DNA of 64,000 bases from Strongylocentrotus droebachiensis (taxonomy: Eukaryota; Echinodermata; Echinoidea; Camarodonta; Strongylocentrotidae): assembly GCA_035222895.1 (NCBI GenBank), contig JAVYIG010005288.1, forward strand, positions 1 through 64,000. Direction: 5' to 3'. Each line of letters opens with the position of its first letter. Position 1 is the stretch's first letter. A program made the translations under genes and the position numbers. Below are positions 33,880 to 40,856 of this stretch, piece after piece. The notes beneath the pieces are model-generated. The model searched no databases, was not told the DNA's origin, and was given only the letters and a program-made list of their open reading frames with translations.

Positions 33880-35013
33880 CGTAGTAGTTGTATTTGTAGT
33901 AGTTGTATTAGTGGTGGTAGACCTCTAGTAGTATTTGTATAGTATTGTTAGTAGTTTTAATGATAGTGGGATCGGATATTTATAATGTCAATTAAAAATG
34001 TATGATCTGTACTATTATTGATTGATTAGCTTTTTTTAAGGGATTTGATATTTTATGACAAAAATGAAACCAAGGAAGCATGAGATTTACCCGGGATTCT
34101 GCATATTATGTGTTGGCCAGGAATTTTTCCAGCGACGAGTTTTGGGACGGTCTGCAACATGGTGCCATCGGGCAGTCGCACCATATTACAATTTAAGGAT
34201 GTCGGCAAGGTGCTTTGCTTGCTGAACTCGCCAGGACAAGATGTTTTCGTCAGCTTCGACGAATCCGATAAAGCGGGCAAGGCTGTGTGGAATAAAAACA
34301 AAAAGAAATCGCTAGTGAGCTCTTCCTCCTACTGCTCTCCCTCCTCCTATTCCCCTCCCCAATCCTTCCTCTTCCTCCCTTGCCTCCCCTCGTCCTCCTC
34401 TTCCCGCTGTCCCTCCTCTTCTACCTCCCCCTTTCTCAGCCCTCCCTCCTCCTCACCGCCTCCCCTCCTCCTCACCAACTCCCCTCCTCCTCACCGCCTC
34501 CCCTCCTCCTCACCGCCTCCCCTCCTCCTCACCGCCTTCCCTCCTCCTCCTCCTCATTTTCTTCCTCTTCTACCTCCTCCTCTTCCACCTCTTCCTCTCC
34601 CCCTTTAGTATCATTCTCTTTCTCCCATATTCCCCTCATTCTCCTCCTCTTCCTCCTCAACCTCCTTCTCTTCCTCCTCTTCCTCCCCGTCACCTCTCAC
34701 CATCTCTCCTTCCTTTCCCCCTTCCCCATCTCCTATTTATTCTTCCCCTCCCCTACCCCTTATGATTGAAATTCCCCTTACAATAGTTTGAAACATTCAT
34801 TAGGGGGAATTTTCCAAACGTCGAACTATTTATTAGAGATCCTACGTAGATTTTACACCTCGCTCCTATTTCGCTTTATAATGGTAATTTTATGAGCCAA
34901 CTTTTTCAGCAATATTCGTACAATCATGAAAATATGAAGTATATAATTATGAAGTCACACTTATTCTTACCAAAGGACAAACAGGTTACAGTGCCAAACA
35001 GCAACTTCCACAT
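17965..35013 (-). CDS. Gene A: secreted EGF / SRCR / F5/8C mosaic protein, 12 exons
   Basis: Gene-level entry. Exons on the minus strand are 35013-34971 (signal peptide), 34282-34091 (module X), 31503-31402 (EGF), 30937-30830 (Thr-rich), 27996-27892 (EGF), 27404-27246 and 25892-25719 (SRCR halves), 24617-24289 and 23199-23039 (first F5/8C), 22231-22016, 20366-20217 and 18108-17965 (second F5/8C and stop). Every junction has GT-AG sites and compatible phase; modules are phase 1-1 and the F5/8C-internal introns phase 0. The protein would be about 626 residues, secreted, with no membrane anchor after the last domain. EGF, SRCR and discoidin modules together suggest binding to surfaces, matrix or microbes (inference). 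The only coding problem is a one-base break in exon 10. Confidence 0.8.
20217..20366 (-). CDS. Gene A exon 11: middle of second F5/8C domain
   Basis: Acceptor GAGTCAG and donor AAA|GTAAGT bound exactly 50 codons, phase 0-0. The translation begins [20 protein letters not shown] and continues with [18 protein letters not shown], matching the I-D-L-G, V-T-G-V-x-x-Q-G-R, W-V-T-S and S-x-D-x-x-x-W core of discoidin domains. Confidence 0.85.
21413..21738 (+). repeat. Interspersed repeat, second copy, inside gene A intron 10
   Basis: Same family and orientation as 15865-16195; see that entry for the shared words. Confidence 0.7.
22016..22231 (-). CDS. Gene A exon 10: start of second F5/8C domain, with 1-base frame problem
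   Basis: A strong acceptor (TTGTTGTCTTCAG) is followed by C-TGC-GAT-GAA, giving G-C-D-E-P-G-R-G when joined to exon 9 (phase 2). The frame then meets TAG, while the next frame reads [46 protein letters not shown] and DKWVK before donor AAG|GTGAGT. One missing base near 22208-22212 would reconcile both. Alternatively an internal acceptor TTAG|CTGTTC joined to a phase-1 donor in exon 9 keeps frame but drops the first cysteine. Confidence 0.7.
22625..22870 (+). mobile_element. tRNA-derived SINE (plus strand), in gene A intron 9
   Basis: GTGCGGTGGATAAGCCCTCG forms a box A-like region, CAGTTCGATTCCCTGTC a box B, followed by ACACAAGTGTC, TTAGCAAAACATTAAT and GAATGGGTAC, the body shared with the other SINEs. 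It ends near GAGCGCTTTAAAAAAA. Confidence 0.65.
23039..23199 (-). CDS. Gene A exon 9: second half of first F5/8C domain
   Basis: Acceptor CTCGTTTAG in phase 0 opens [20 protein letters not shown], then ECRFFRIHP, then [16 protein letters not shown] and L-R-L-E-L-x-G mark the C-terminal half of a discoidin fold. Two donors overlap: GGTGG|GTAAGG (phase 2, stronger, used here because exon 10 starts with one base) and TTAG|GTGGGT (phase 1, 23043). Confidence 0.8.
23788..24045. mobile_element. hAT-like MITE with CAGTGGCG ends
   Basis: Left end CAGTGGCGTGGCTGCATGGG and right end CACACTTCGCCACTG are imperfect inverted repeats bounding about 255 bases. Flanking octamers TTTATACT and ATTATAAT match at six of eight positions, compatible with an old 8-bp target duplication. 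It lies in gene A intron 8. Confidence 0.6.
24289..24617 (-). CDS. Gene A exon 8: first half of first F5/8C domain
   Basis: Acceptor TTTCAACAG and donor GTCAAG|GTATTA bound 329 bases (phase 1 in, phase 0 out). The 109 codons begin [20 protein letters not shown], pass [61 protein letters not shown] and end [11 protein letters not shown]. The P-x-G-x-E-S-G, S-S-x-Y, A-R-L-N, W-L-Q-I-D and Q-G-R motifs define an F5/8C domain. The intron found at W-V-K|I-D-L-G in the second domain is absent here, so the two domains differ in exon structure. Confidence 0.9.
24620..25715. other. Gene A intron 7, no feature
   Basis: AT-rich sequence without recognised repeat or coding signal. Confidence 0.4.
25719..25892 (-). 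CDS. Gene A exon 7: second half of SRCR domain
   Basis: Acceptor TGCCAAAAG and donor ACTG|GTAAGT bound 174 bases in phase 1-1. The translation runs [40 protein letters not shown], then ESIAVVCC and T. Following directly after an exon that ends L-G-Y-E, the spacing R-C...L-x-x-I-x-D-C...A-V-V-C-C matches the C-terminal half of a scavenger receptor cysteine-rich domain. The double cysteine at the end is unusual. Confidence 0.75.
26361..26827. mobile_element. Partial inverted-repeat transposon (TTAA-GCCCCC family)
   Basis: Begins TTAAGCCCCCGTCACACAAA then CTAGTTCTCA. The interior (26490-26760) is the inverse of 29260-29530. No matching right end before the next family member starts at 26828, so it is truncated or was the target of that insertion. 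Lies in gene A intron 6. Confidence 0.55.
26828..27192. mobile_element. MITE with about 140-bp inverted arms, same family
   Basis: Left arm AAGCCCCCATCACACCAAAC then TAGTTCTCA; right arm is the inverse, ending CTAGTTCGGTGTGATGGTGG then CTTAA. Pairing continues through GTAGAAGCAACTG, ACGATCTGTTTA and CATGGACGGGC, leaving a short centre. About 365 bases, no coding capacity. Confidence 0.7.
27246..27404 (-). CDS. Gene A exon 6: first half of SRCR domain
   Basis: Acceptor TTGCATGAAG and donor GAAG|GTAAAT bound 159 bases, phase 1-1. It begins [20 protein letters not shown] and ends [23 protein letters not shown]...E-G-R-V and A-x-x-x-C-x-x-L-G-Y are hallmark SRCR positions. The first conserved cysteine (in the usual W-G-T-V-C) is absent, so the domain is divergent. 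With exon 7 it makes about 110 residues, the usual SRCR size. Confidence 0.8.
27655..27865. repeat. CT-rich microsatellite in gene A intron 5
   Basis: Mixed TCTC, TGTC and CCTC words over about 200 bases. No coding signal. Confidence 0.7.
27892..27996 (-). CDS. Gene A exon 5: EGF-like domain 2 with an extra cysteine
   Basis: Acceptor TAATTTCAG and donor TACG|GTAAGA bound 105 bases, phase 1-1. Joined to the previous exon the domain starts [13 protein letters not shown], then [11 protein letters not shown], then [11 protein letters not shown]. This is a classic EGF with C1-C6, but the position between the aromatic and the conserved Gly in the last loop is Cys, giving seven cysteines. The free cysteine might pair between molecules or domains. 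Confidence 0.9.
28000..28975. other. Gene A intron 4, no gene recognised
   Basis: AT-rich, with poly-C runs at 28380-28390 and 28780-28798. A 120-codon plus-strand frame across the latter has no domain or splice support. Confidence 0.4.
28978..29530. mobile_element. Rearranged copy of the TTAA-GCCCCC transposon family
   Basis: Begins TTAAGCCCCCATCACACCAA then ACTAGTTCTCACTACG, matching 26361-26440 base for base for about 85 bases. From 29260 the sequence (GGGTTTTATAACCCTTGAGC, AGGACG, GACGAGCTGAACTGTCTCTG) is the inverse of 26500-26770. No intact right terminus was seen. Confidence 0.6.
30107..30146. repeat. Short perfect hairpin
   Basis: ATCTTGTGGTTT and AAACCACAAGAT are inverted around GGAA, with an extra direct copy of AACCACAAGAT. 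It lies immediately before the nested element. Confidence 0.6.
30149..30603. mobile_element. hAT-like element (CAGGCGCGGATC ends) carrying a zinc-finger fragment
   Basis: Left end CAGGCGCGGATCTACGGGGG and right end CTAGATCCGCCCCTG are inverted copies of the terminus also seen at 43904 and 46651. Inside are poly-G/C tracts, a poly-A tract and, at about 30288-30372, sequence derived from a C2H2 zinc-finger gene. Confidence 0.6.
30288..30372 (+). pseudogene. C2H2 zinc-finger fragment, frameshifted
   Basis: The plus strand reads T-H-A-G-E-K-P-F, a canonical linker, then after one extra base [19 protein letters not shown], one full C2H2 finger (C-x2-C ... H). The linker and the finger are in different frames, so it is a dead fragment. 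Its location between transposon termini suggests capture. Confidence 0.65.
30735..31312. repeat. Segment shared with gene B (2370-3222)
   Basis: Covers the GA tract, the Thr-rich exon and the downstream intron with AGTCAGGGTACGGGG and TGCAGAATGTATGTACAATG. Here there is no transposon at the position corresponding to 2893. Confidence 0.75.
30830..30937 (-). CDS. Gene A exon 4: Thr-rich stalk
   Basis: Acceptor TTATTTTCAG and donor TTTG|GTATGT bound 108 bases, phase 1-1. The 35 codons begin [20 protein letters not shown] and end TSQTITTF. It is an extended, probably O-glycosylated linker between two EGF domains. It is the intact relative of the dead exon at 2469-2574. Confidence 0.75.
31402..31503 (-). 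CDS. Gene A exon 3: EGF-like domain 1
   Basis: Acceptor TATTTTGCAG and donor GGAA|GTAGGT bound 102 bases, phase 1-1. With the split codon it reads [12 protein letters not shown], then [11 protein letters not shown], then [11 protein letters not shown]. All six EGF cysteines are present. No calcium-binding D-x-x-E-C signature at the start. Confidence 0.9.
31660..32290 (-). repeat. Inverted copy of the repeat at 10450-11085
   Basis: Matches the reverse complement of the earlier copy, including the GGTTAGGATTAGAGTTAGGG block and CAATCAATTGGAGATTGGCA. Lies in gene A intron 2. Confidence 0.7.
32830..32872. repeat. TAG microsatellite, left part
   Basis: (TAG)n with GAAGTCG interruptions directly left of the transposon at 32876; the run resumes right of the transposon at 33741. 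Confidence 0.75.
32876..33740. mobile_element. Inverted-repeat transposon (CACTGCAAAAACCAG ends) in a TAG microsatellite
   Basis: Left end CAATGCAAAAACCAGAGTGT then TAAA; right end is the inverse TTTAACACCCTGGTTTTTGC then AGTG. The interior is full of TGTTAAAnTTAACACC words near both ends. About 865 bases with no open frame. (TAG)n repeats lie on both sides, indicating insertion into a microsatellite. Confidence 0.65.
33741..33935. repeat. TAG microsatellite, right part
   Basis: Long (TAG)n/(GTA)n runs with a short non-repeat insert around 33805-33845. Ser- or Val-only open frames here are artefacts. Confidence 0.85.
34091..34282 (-). CDS. Gene A exon 2: module X
   Basis: Acceptor TTCCACACAG and donor CCGG|GTAAAT bound 192 bases, phase 1-1. 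The 63 codons begin [20 protein letters not shown], continue [20 protein letters not shown], then [13 protein letters not shown]. Three cysteines. It directly follows the signal peptide. I do not recognise the domain. It shares spacing of S-C, F-S-x-Q, C-x-x-V, G-x-x-x-Q-x-V and a last Cys near the donor with exon 2 of gene B. Confidence 0.7.
34315..34760. repeat. CCT-rich polypyrimidine minisatellite in gene A intron 1
   Basis: About 440 bases almost purely C/T on the plus strand. It includes at least five copies of CTCCTCACCGCCTCCC-like units at 34445-34540. Purine on the transcribed RNA. Pro/Ser-rich plus-strand frames are artefacts. Confidence 0.8.
34971..35013 (-). CDS. Gene A exon 1: start codon and signal peptide
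   Basis: ATG at 35013-35011 opens [14 protein letters not shown], then one base and donor TTTG|GTAAGA (phase 1). Joined to exon 2 it reads [13 protein letters not shown], a good signal peptide with likely cleavage after LPA. An in-frame TAA lies ten codons upstream, so this ATG is the first in frame. TTTATAAACACAG just upstream contains both a TATA-like word and a possible acceptor for a 5'UTR exon; the sequence does not decide between them. Confidence 0.75.
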
Positions 35014-35154
35014 TACACCGATCTTTTGGTCTTTAGCCTGTGTTTATAAAAATGTTAACATTGCATAAACAAATAGAACAAGAACAGAAAAATGATGATT
35101 AAGATAATGGCTAATGATGCTAATGTTATCACCTACCAAAACCAAGAAAGATAT

Positions 35155-35300
35155 TTTCCAGCAGGATTTTCACTTTCACTGGCCCAAAATATTGGAATGC
35201 CCTTCTCGGCACATTAAAAGAAAAACCCTCTATAAGTGGTTTCAAAAATGCCCTCAAGCACTTTTTGTTGCAAACGAATCAGAATAAGTAGTTCCCCGTT
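35155..35300 (+). pseudogene. Non-LTR retrotransposon C-terminal remnant
   Basis: The plus strand reads FTFTGPKYWNALLGTLKEKP then SISGFKNALKHFLL, the G-P-x-x-W-N-x-L ... F-K-x-x-L-K-x-x-L tail typical of CR1/L2/Rex-type reverse transcriptase proteins. It is a 5'-truncated fragment followed by a TTTTTGTTTTTTGG tract. Confidence 0.6.
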
Positions 35301-35339
35301 TTTGTTTTTTGGTTCGTTGTTTTTCCCCCTTTATTGTAT

Positions 35340-35710
35340 TTTGTCTGGCATGGGTCATTCAGTGCTCTGTGGCATTCATGTATTTAGTTAACACTGGTTT
35401 CAAGTGGTACCTCGTTCGTTTGAGCAAATGCATTTTGTAGTGGCCCCCTATGGGGGCGTCTGGCGGGCCCTTAGCAGCAGAAATTTTGTCTGGCATGGGC
35501 CATTCAGTACTCTGTGGCATTCATACAATTAGTTAGCACTGGTTTCAAGTGGTACCTCGTTCGTTTGATCAGATGCATTTTTGGGCCCCCCTCAACTGGC
35601 CCCAGGGGCCACATGCAGCAGAGGGACTCCGGCAGACGTCCACATTTTGATATCCTAGGTTTTTCCCAAATGTTCCAATACTCAGATATTGTTACCTCGT
35701 TCGTTTGATC
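35340..35710 (+). repeat. Tandem repeat, unit about 146 bases, 2.4 copies
   Basis: Units start TTTTGTCTGGCATGGGTCAT near 35340 and again at 35486. Both contain ACTCTGTGGCATTCAT, CACTGGTTTCAAGTGGTACC and TCGTTCGTTTGA. A partial third unit ends near 35712. Confidence 0.75.
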
Positions 35711-35749
35711 AAAGTGTTCTGGGCTGCCGGACTATAGGCTATGCCCTTA

Positions 35750-36840
35750 CGTACAACTGATATATTTTGGTTCATTCGAAGTTTTAAATTACAAATTATT
35801 TTCCAAAACATAATCATGTCCCTGTTATACAAACAAAAAGTGAAACGTTGCATCGACTTTTTCACAAGTGTTGCATAAATTATTATTCACCGTATGCCAT
35901 TTATATAAATTTTCTTTTGAGGCAATAATCCTATGAATCATCTTTAAATTTAATTGTTTAACTTTATTATAAGGAATTTGCATTAATTTAAATGAAAATA
36001 CATCCTTCTAAACAACTTAATTATCTAAATCCAGAAAGGAATCATGTATTTATTAAAACGGATAACAAGTAAAACGGCTATAAAATAAAATCAAGCACAT
36101 GGTGGCTATTTCATTATGATTGAAACAAAAACATAAAATACTTAACAGATCAATCTTCAAGGGCTTTAAACAAAAAGATCAAGTAAAAGGAGGCACCTTT
36201 TCTTTGTTCAAAAGGGCCCTTTTGGGGTACTTAAAAAGGTTGGGGGCACTGTGACCCTTGTCAAACCCCTCCCCCCCTTCTCCCAGGACCCCCGCCTCTA
36301 AATTAGCTTGTTTGCTTCGTTTTGGTTTGTGATGCTTGTGAAAACGCTTGTTATCTTTCAAAAAAAAAAAATCATAATTCTAGATCGAAATTATTCAAAA
36401 GCTGTGTTAGGTATTAGGGCCAATGTACTTATTTTGAGGAGTGGGGCGTACATTTATTTATATGTGAAAATACATGTTACGCTAATAACATGCCGAAAGT
36501 GGATTGACAATTATGATTCAGCTTCATTGGAATACCTGTCAGCGTCAAATATTTTCAGAGGGGTGGGGTTTGTGAGTGGATCAAAAGGATAGATATTGAT
36601 AGTATCACCATTATTTTCGTTGCTTTGCACGTTGCGATACAAACAAGCTGGTATTAACGATACGCTGATTAAAAAGAACCAAGACCAATTTGCACTATCA
36701 GATAATTAAATATCGACCTTCATCACATTACCTTAATGGAATATTTCCGGCATGGAAAAAGTCTGTATTTTTAATGAATAGATGTATAATTGAATTGCAA
36801 TAAAGCGTCTCACTTGGATGCTCTTGTTTTGGTAGGATAA
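35750..36840. repeat. Duplicated segment, copy 1 (copy 2 at 42976-43900)
   Basis: Shared blocks include ATTATTTTCCAAAACATAAT, AAATTATTATTCAC, TGCCATTTATA, AAACATAAAATACTTA, ATCAATCTTCAAGGGC, CACGTTGCGATA, CAAACAAGCTGGTATTA-like and ATATTTCCGGC. The middle (about 36185-36590) has no counterpart in copy 2. Confidence 0.7.
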
Positions 36841-38250
36841 TGATGGGCATCGTTTTGTCCCAAACGTTGGTACTTTCAATGGCTCATACAATAACAAAGA
36901 TAGAATACCAATGAGTTCATTAATCTGACAATGTTATAACGGTTAAATTGTGAACGTTAATTTTTCCCCCAAATGTTTATATTTTACTTTTGAGTGCATG
37001 CATGCACTCAGCCCCAGCATTTGCAATTCCCAACGAATTTATCTACCCAGACAAAAAAAAAATGGGAAGGGGTGGTCTGTTTTGGTACTTAATTCTGTTG
37101 TACATATAGCTAGTGTGTAAATGGGCGTGTAAGACGTACGGATAGAGAACATTATGTTAGCTAATACCTGCAAGATGAGATTAATATTAAGTAAAATGAG
37201 CATAGAGTGTGGCATTGAGAAAGAGCAAATTTGTTTTTCACATTGCAAAAGTGATGATAATTTGTATTTTGTATTTTTACCTCCTAAAAGAAGTTTTTTT
37301 AAATTTACCCCGCCTAACTTCGGGGTATAATGAAATACATTGTTTGAACGGAAGAGAAACAGAAAATACAATTTTACAATCTCATAGAAATGAAAGAAGA
37401 ACAAAAAAGAGAACAAATAAAAATGTCGTAACAGCAACATTGTACATGTTGTTGTTCTAAAGCATTACCCTTTAACACATGTCATTTAGTAAAGTTAATT
37501 TAATATTTGAAACAGCTAAACGATGGTCTATATGTTTCCTGTATCTGTTATCAAATATCTTTTTTTTCTCATTAGGATTAACAAACGAATTCGGGCCATT
37601 TCTTTTATATTGAAATGATACAGAGTAAAAATTAAAACTGATATAGGTAGTAGTACTATCTCTATACCAGTCTTGAGACTGACCATATCGGCCTTATATA
37701 TTAATACTCCCCACAAAGATGCTCCATTGTTTCGGGGAACTTTTCACAACAAATTACATAGTTCTGAGTCAACCAATTTCATTTTACGTTATCTATAATT
37801 AGTTAGAAGACAGTTTGTGTTAATTTTGAACTGGGAATTCTTGTTTTAACTTCAATAGTTGATATAAAAGTTAGGATATATATATATTTCCAATTACTAT
37901 CTGTAATATCCATTTTCTCGTAATTTCTATTTGTATTTTATAAACTTTACTTTAGTTAATTATGTCATGTTTAGTTTAAGGAGCCTATCCACAACAAGCT
38001 CTGCTTTTCCATAGGCTCCGCCACTGTATCTCTTAAGTTAAACTTAATGGACAATATTCTGAATAGTGTGTACCGGTATTGTATGTACATGTATAAAATA
38101 ATCATTTTAAATATGTTGTTACACTCTTTGTAAAATTAGATATTGTGGAAACCAATAAACTATATATATCTATCTATAGATTATTGAAAATTTATTGTAT
38201 TTTATTTTTAATTTTTATGGAAACTGCCCCCCTACCCTAGCCCCCGCTGC
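36841..38250. other. Intergenic, no gene recognised
   Basis: AT-rich. The 133-codon minus-strand frame at 37039-37440 is Phe/Leu-rich, lacks splice or domain support, and crosses an A-tract; not called. Confidence 0.4.
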
Positions 38251-38254
38251 GTAT

Positions 38255-38420
38255 ACAGTCGTGGTTCAGTGACAAAGCAATGGTCTTGTAACTGTGAGGC
38301 CCCAGGATCAAAACCGTGTCGATATGCTATATTAGTGCCCTTTTGTGAAACATTAATCCTCATTACTGTCATTTATGACTTAAGGGCGTATAGGAACCCT
38401 AGTTGAAAAGCATAGTAGCA
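38255..38420 (+). mobile_element. tRNA-derived SINE (plus strand)
   Basis: CGTGGTTCAGTGACAAAGCA (box A-like), CCCCAGGATCAAAACC (degenerate box B), then GTGCCCTTTTGTGAAACATT and AATCCTCAT, the body shared with the other SINEs of the window. Confidence 0.6.
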
Positions 38421-38935
38421 TACACATGCTTTAGCGGTCACGCAAAACACACATTGTCAAATTAGTATTCAATAAAATCTGAGAATGTATACTCTTATCT
38501 ATATCTATTATTTTTAAATTATTTTTAAAATAATTCCATAAATTGGGGTAAAACAAAAATATTCCAACTTTATGACCGACAGTGTATGTTTAGACTGTCC
38601 ATGATTGTCTGATGTGCATTGCAGATTGCTACTTTTGCGCTTTGCGCTAACATTTGGCTCGTTGCTTTTTAACGCTGCGTCTTTGCATTTCTATGATGCT
38701 GTTGATTGAACAAATTTGAATAAATACATCAATCCTGATGAAGCCGTATGAGCGAGAATTCAATTTATTCTTGTCTCATATACGGTTGTCTCATTTACTT
38801 CGTATATTATGTATGTATTATGAAAATGAGATAGCAAAATGTGTATATTGATGGTCATCTTGCGAGTAATAACTCTCATCGGGCTCTCATCATTAATATT
38901 TCTCTTCATTTTTTTATTTTTTTATGGTGAATTAT

Positions 38936-39030
38936 TGGGGGGATGATTGTACAGGCCATCCCCCCACCTGAAATATTGGGGGGATATATCCCCCCATCCC
39001 CCCCCCCCCCCCGGGATCGACACCCATGCC
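38936..39030. repeat. Fragment of the G/C-tract element seen at 29810-29890
   Basis: Contains GGGGGGATGATTGTACAGGC and ATATCCCCCCATCC, inverted relative to the earlier copy. Confidence 0.5.
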
Positions 39031-39374
39031 CGAACCTACTCAATATTATGTCATCTTCACATGACACCTCACACAAAGTAAAACGAGGTTCCATCAAAAA
39101 GTAATGTCCAAAATTGTTCAACAATTTGAAAGCCCTATACTTTCAAACTAGTCCACCTGAAAATGTCTTCATCTTTTTTTTAAAGGGTTTGCCCCGTCTT
39201 GCACATGTGTCAAGCAAGATTCATTCAAATTCATCGAAGAAACTGAAATAAATTTTAATTAACGAAATGCTAAGTCGGATGCTCAAAATGATTTTGAATG
39301 TATGAATGACAGGATAACGTGATCACTTCATTCTAAAATGTATGTACGCTTGACGAAAAGCGTGAATCACCCAC

Positions 39375-39530
39375 GAATTAGAATGAGGAACATGATAATT
39401 TGACTGAATCAAACGTGAATTTAAATGCACAGATCATGAATTTGTACTTTCAAATAGCAAGACTGGAACAAATCCATTTTCGATTGAATGGATTGGAAAA
39501 GTTGCAAAATTGGCCGCGAAAATCTATACT
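39375..39530 (+). CDS. Exon-like segment with coiled-coil character (weak)
   Basis: After a weak acceptor-like TTAG at 39384-39387 the plus strand reads NEEHDNLTESNVNLNAQIMN, then LYFQIARLEQIHFRLNGLEK. The heptad spacing of Leu/Ile suits a coiled coil. No convincing donor follows; the open frame runs into a Phe/Leu-rich pyrimidine tract. No neighbouring exon could be joined with confidence. It may be part of an unrecognised gene or chance. Confidence 0.2.
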
Positions 39531-40599
39531 TTCTCTTCTCTTCTGTTCTTTTAAATTGTCTTATTTTCTTCTGTTAGTTGTCTTCTTATCCTCATTCCTT
39601 TTTATTTCTATTTTCTTCATCCTTATTCTTATTTTAGGCCTGAGTTTGATCAAATATGGACGTTGAACTAAAAAGAGCATGGAATCTGCCCAATACACAA
39701 GTTCGTAGTTAGTACATGATAAAATCTGTATCGAATATTCACTACGGAGACTCCAGTCTAACTCAAGAATTTGATTTCTTTGGCTGAAGTCTCATGTACA
39801 ATTATATTTTCTTTAAATTTGAACCACACAGCCATTATTCATTAAAGTCATGAGTCACTCTCATTCTCATCACACGAACATTGCTTTCTATATCATGCCC
39901 GTTCTACACTATAATTACAATCTATTATTTCGAAATGTATCATGTTTTGTTTTTCCTCTTTACCTCAAGCGAGCTTTTTTTCTCTTCATAATTTCAATAC
40001 ATATTTACATTAATTACTCAATAATTGAATGAAAAATAAAATTGGCTAAAAATTAAAATATGTTCAACAATTCTTTCCAGCTTAGTATTATATTCTTTGC
40101 TACACATTGATACCTTAAAAATAATCTTAGCAACGACTTGGATTAAAATTAAAAAGTATGCGGGTAAATAACAGAATCATTTACAATCGTTTTAACGTAA
40201 CATTCATAAATTGCATATTGCGTATAATTTAAAATAGTATTTAGGAGAGTATATTTCTTGTTTCCTATGTCCTTACCTGCAACAAATACCTTCTGTCTTA
40301 TTTGAAGTTCTACTTGGAATTTTGATTTGATTTGATTTGAGTTTATTCCTCTACAATGTGGAAATATGCTTTCCACCAGCATTACAATGATACAAGAAAT
40401 AGAGTACAATAATATGAACATATGAACAATTAAGCAAGCAATTTCAGAACAGAAAAGATCTCGTCATTTAACATAAATAATACAAAATTGTTCAAGCCAT
40501 CCAAAATTGTTAAACTTGATTAGATGATTAGAAATATCTTTGAAATAGCTTTATGATAACAGTTTATAAATTCAAATAATTTTGATCATTATTGCTATT

Positions 40600-40613
40600 G
40601 TAATTATTATTAA

Positions 40614-40646
<33 letters not shown>

Positions 40647-40685
40647 CTTTATTATTATTATTATTATTATTAATTATTATTATCT
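40600..40685. repeat. TTA microsatellite
   Basis: (ATT)n run of about 80 bases at the 3' side of the decayed retrotransposon, where some non-LTR elements carry short tandem tails. Confidence 0.8.
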
Positions 40686-40856
40686 CTTAACGAATTGGTT
40701 GAACATGTGGATAGAGTTTGGTACGAAGGATTGGCGGAAGCGAGCTCGGTTTGTGCGTGGGACGTTTAATCGAATTCCAGAACGGTTGAAAGAATACTGG
40801 GTGTTGAGAGGGTGACTTTGATCTTTCATGATTTTGTTTGTTTTGGACATGAGTCT

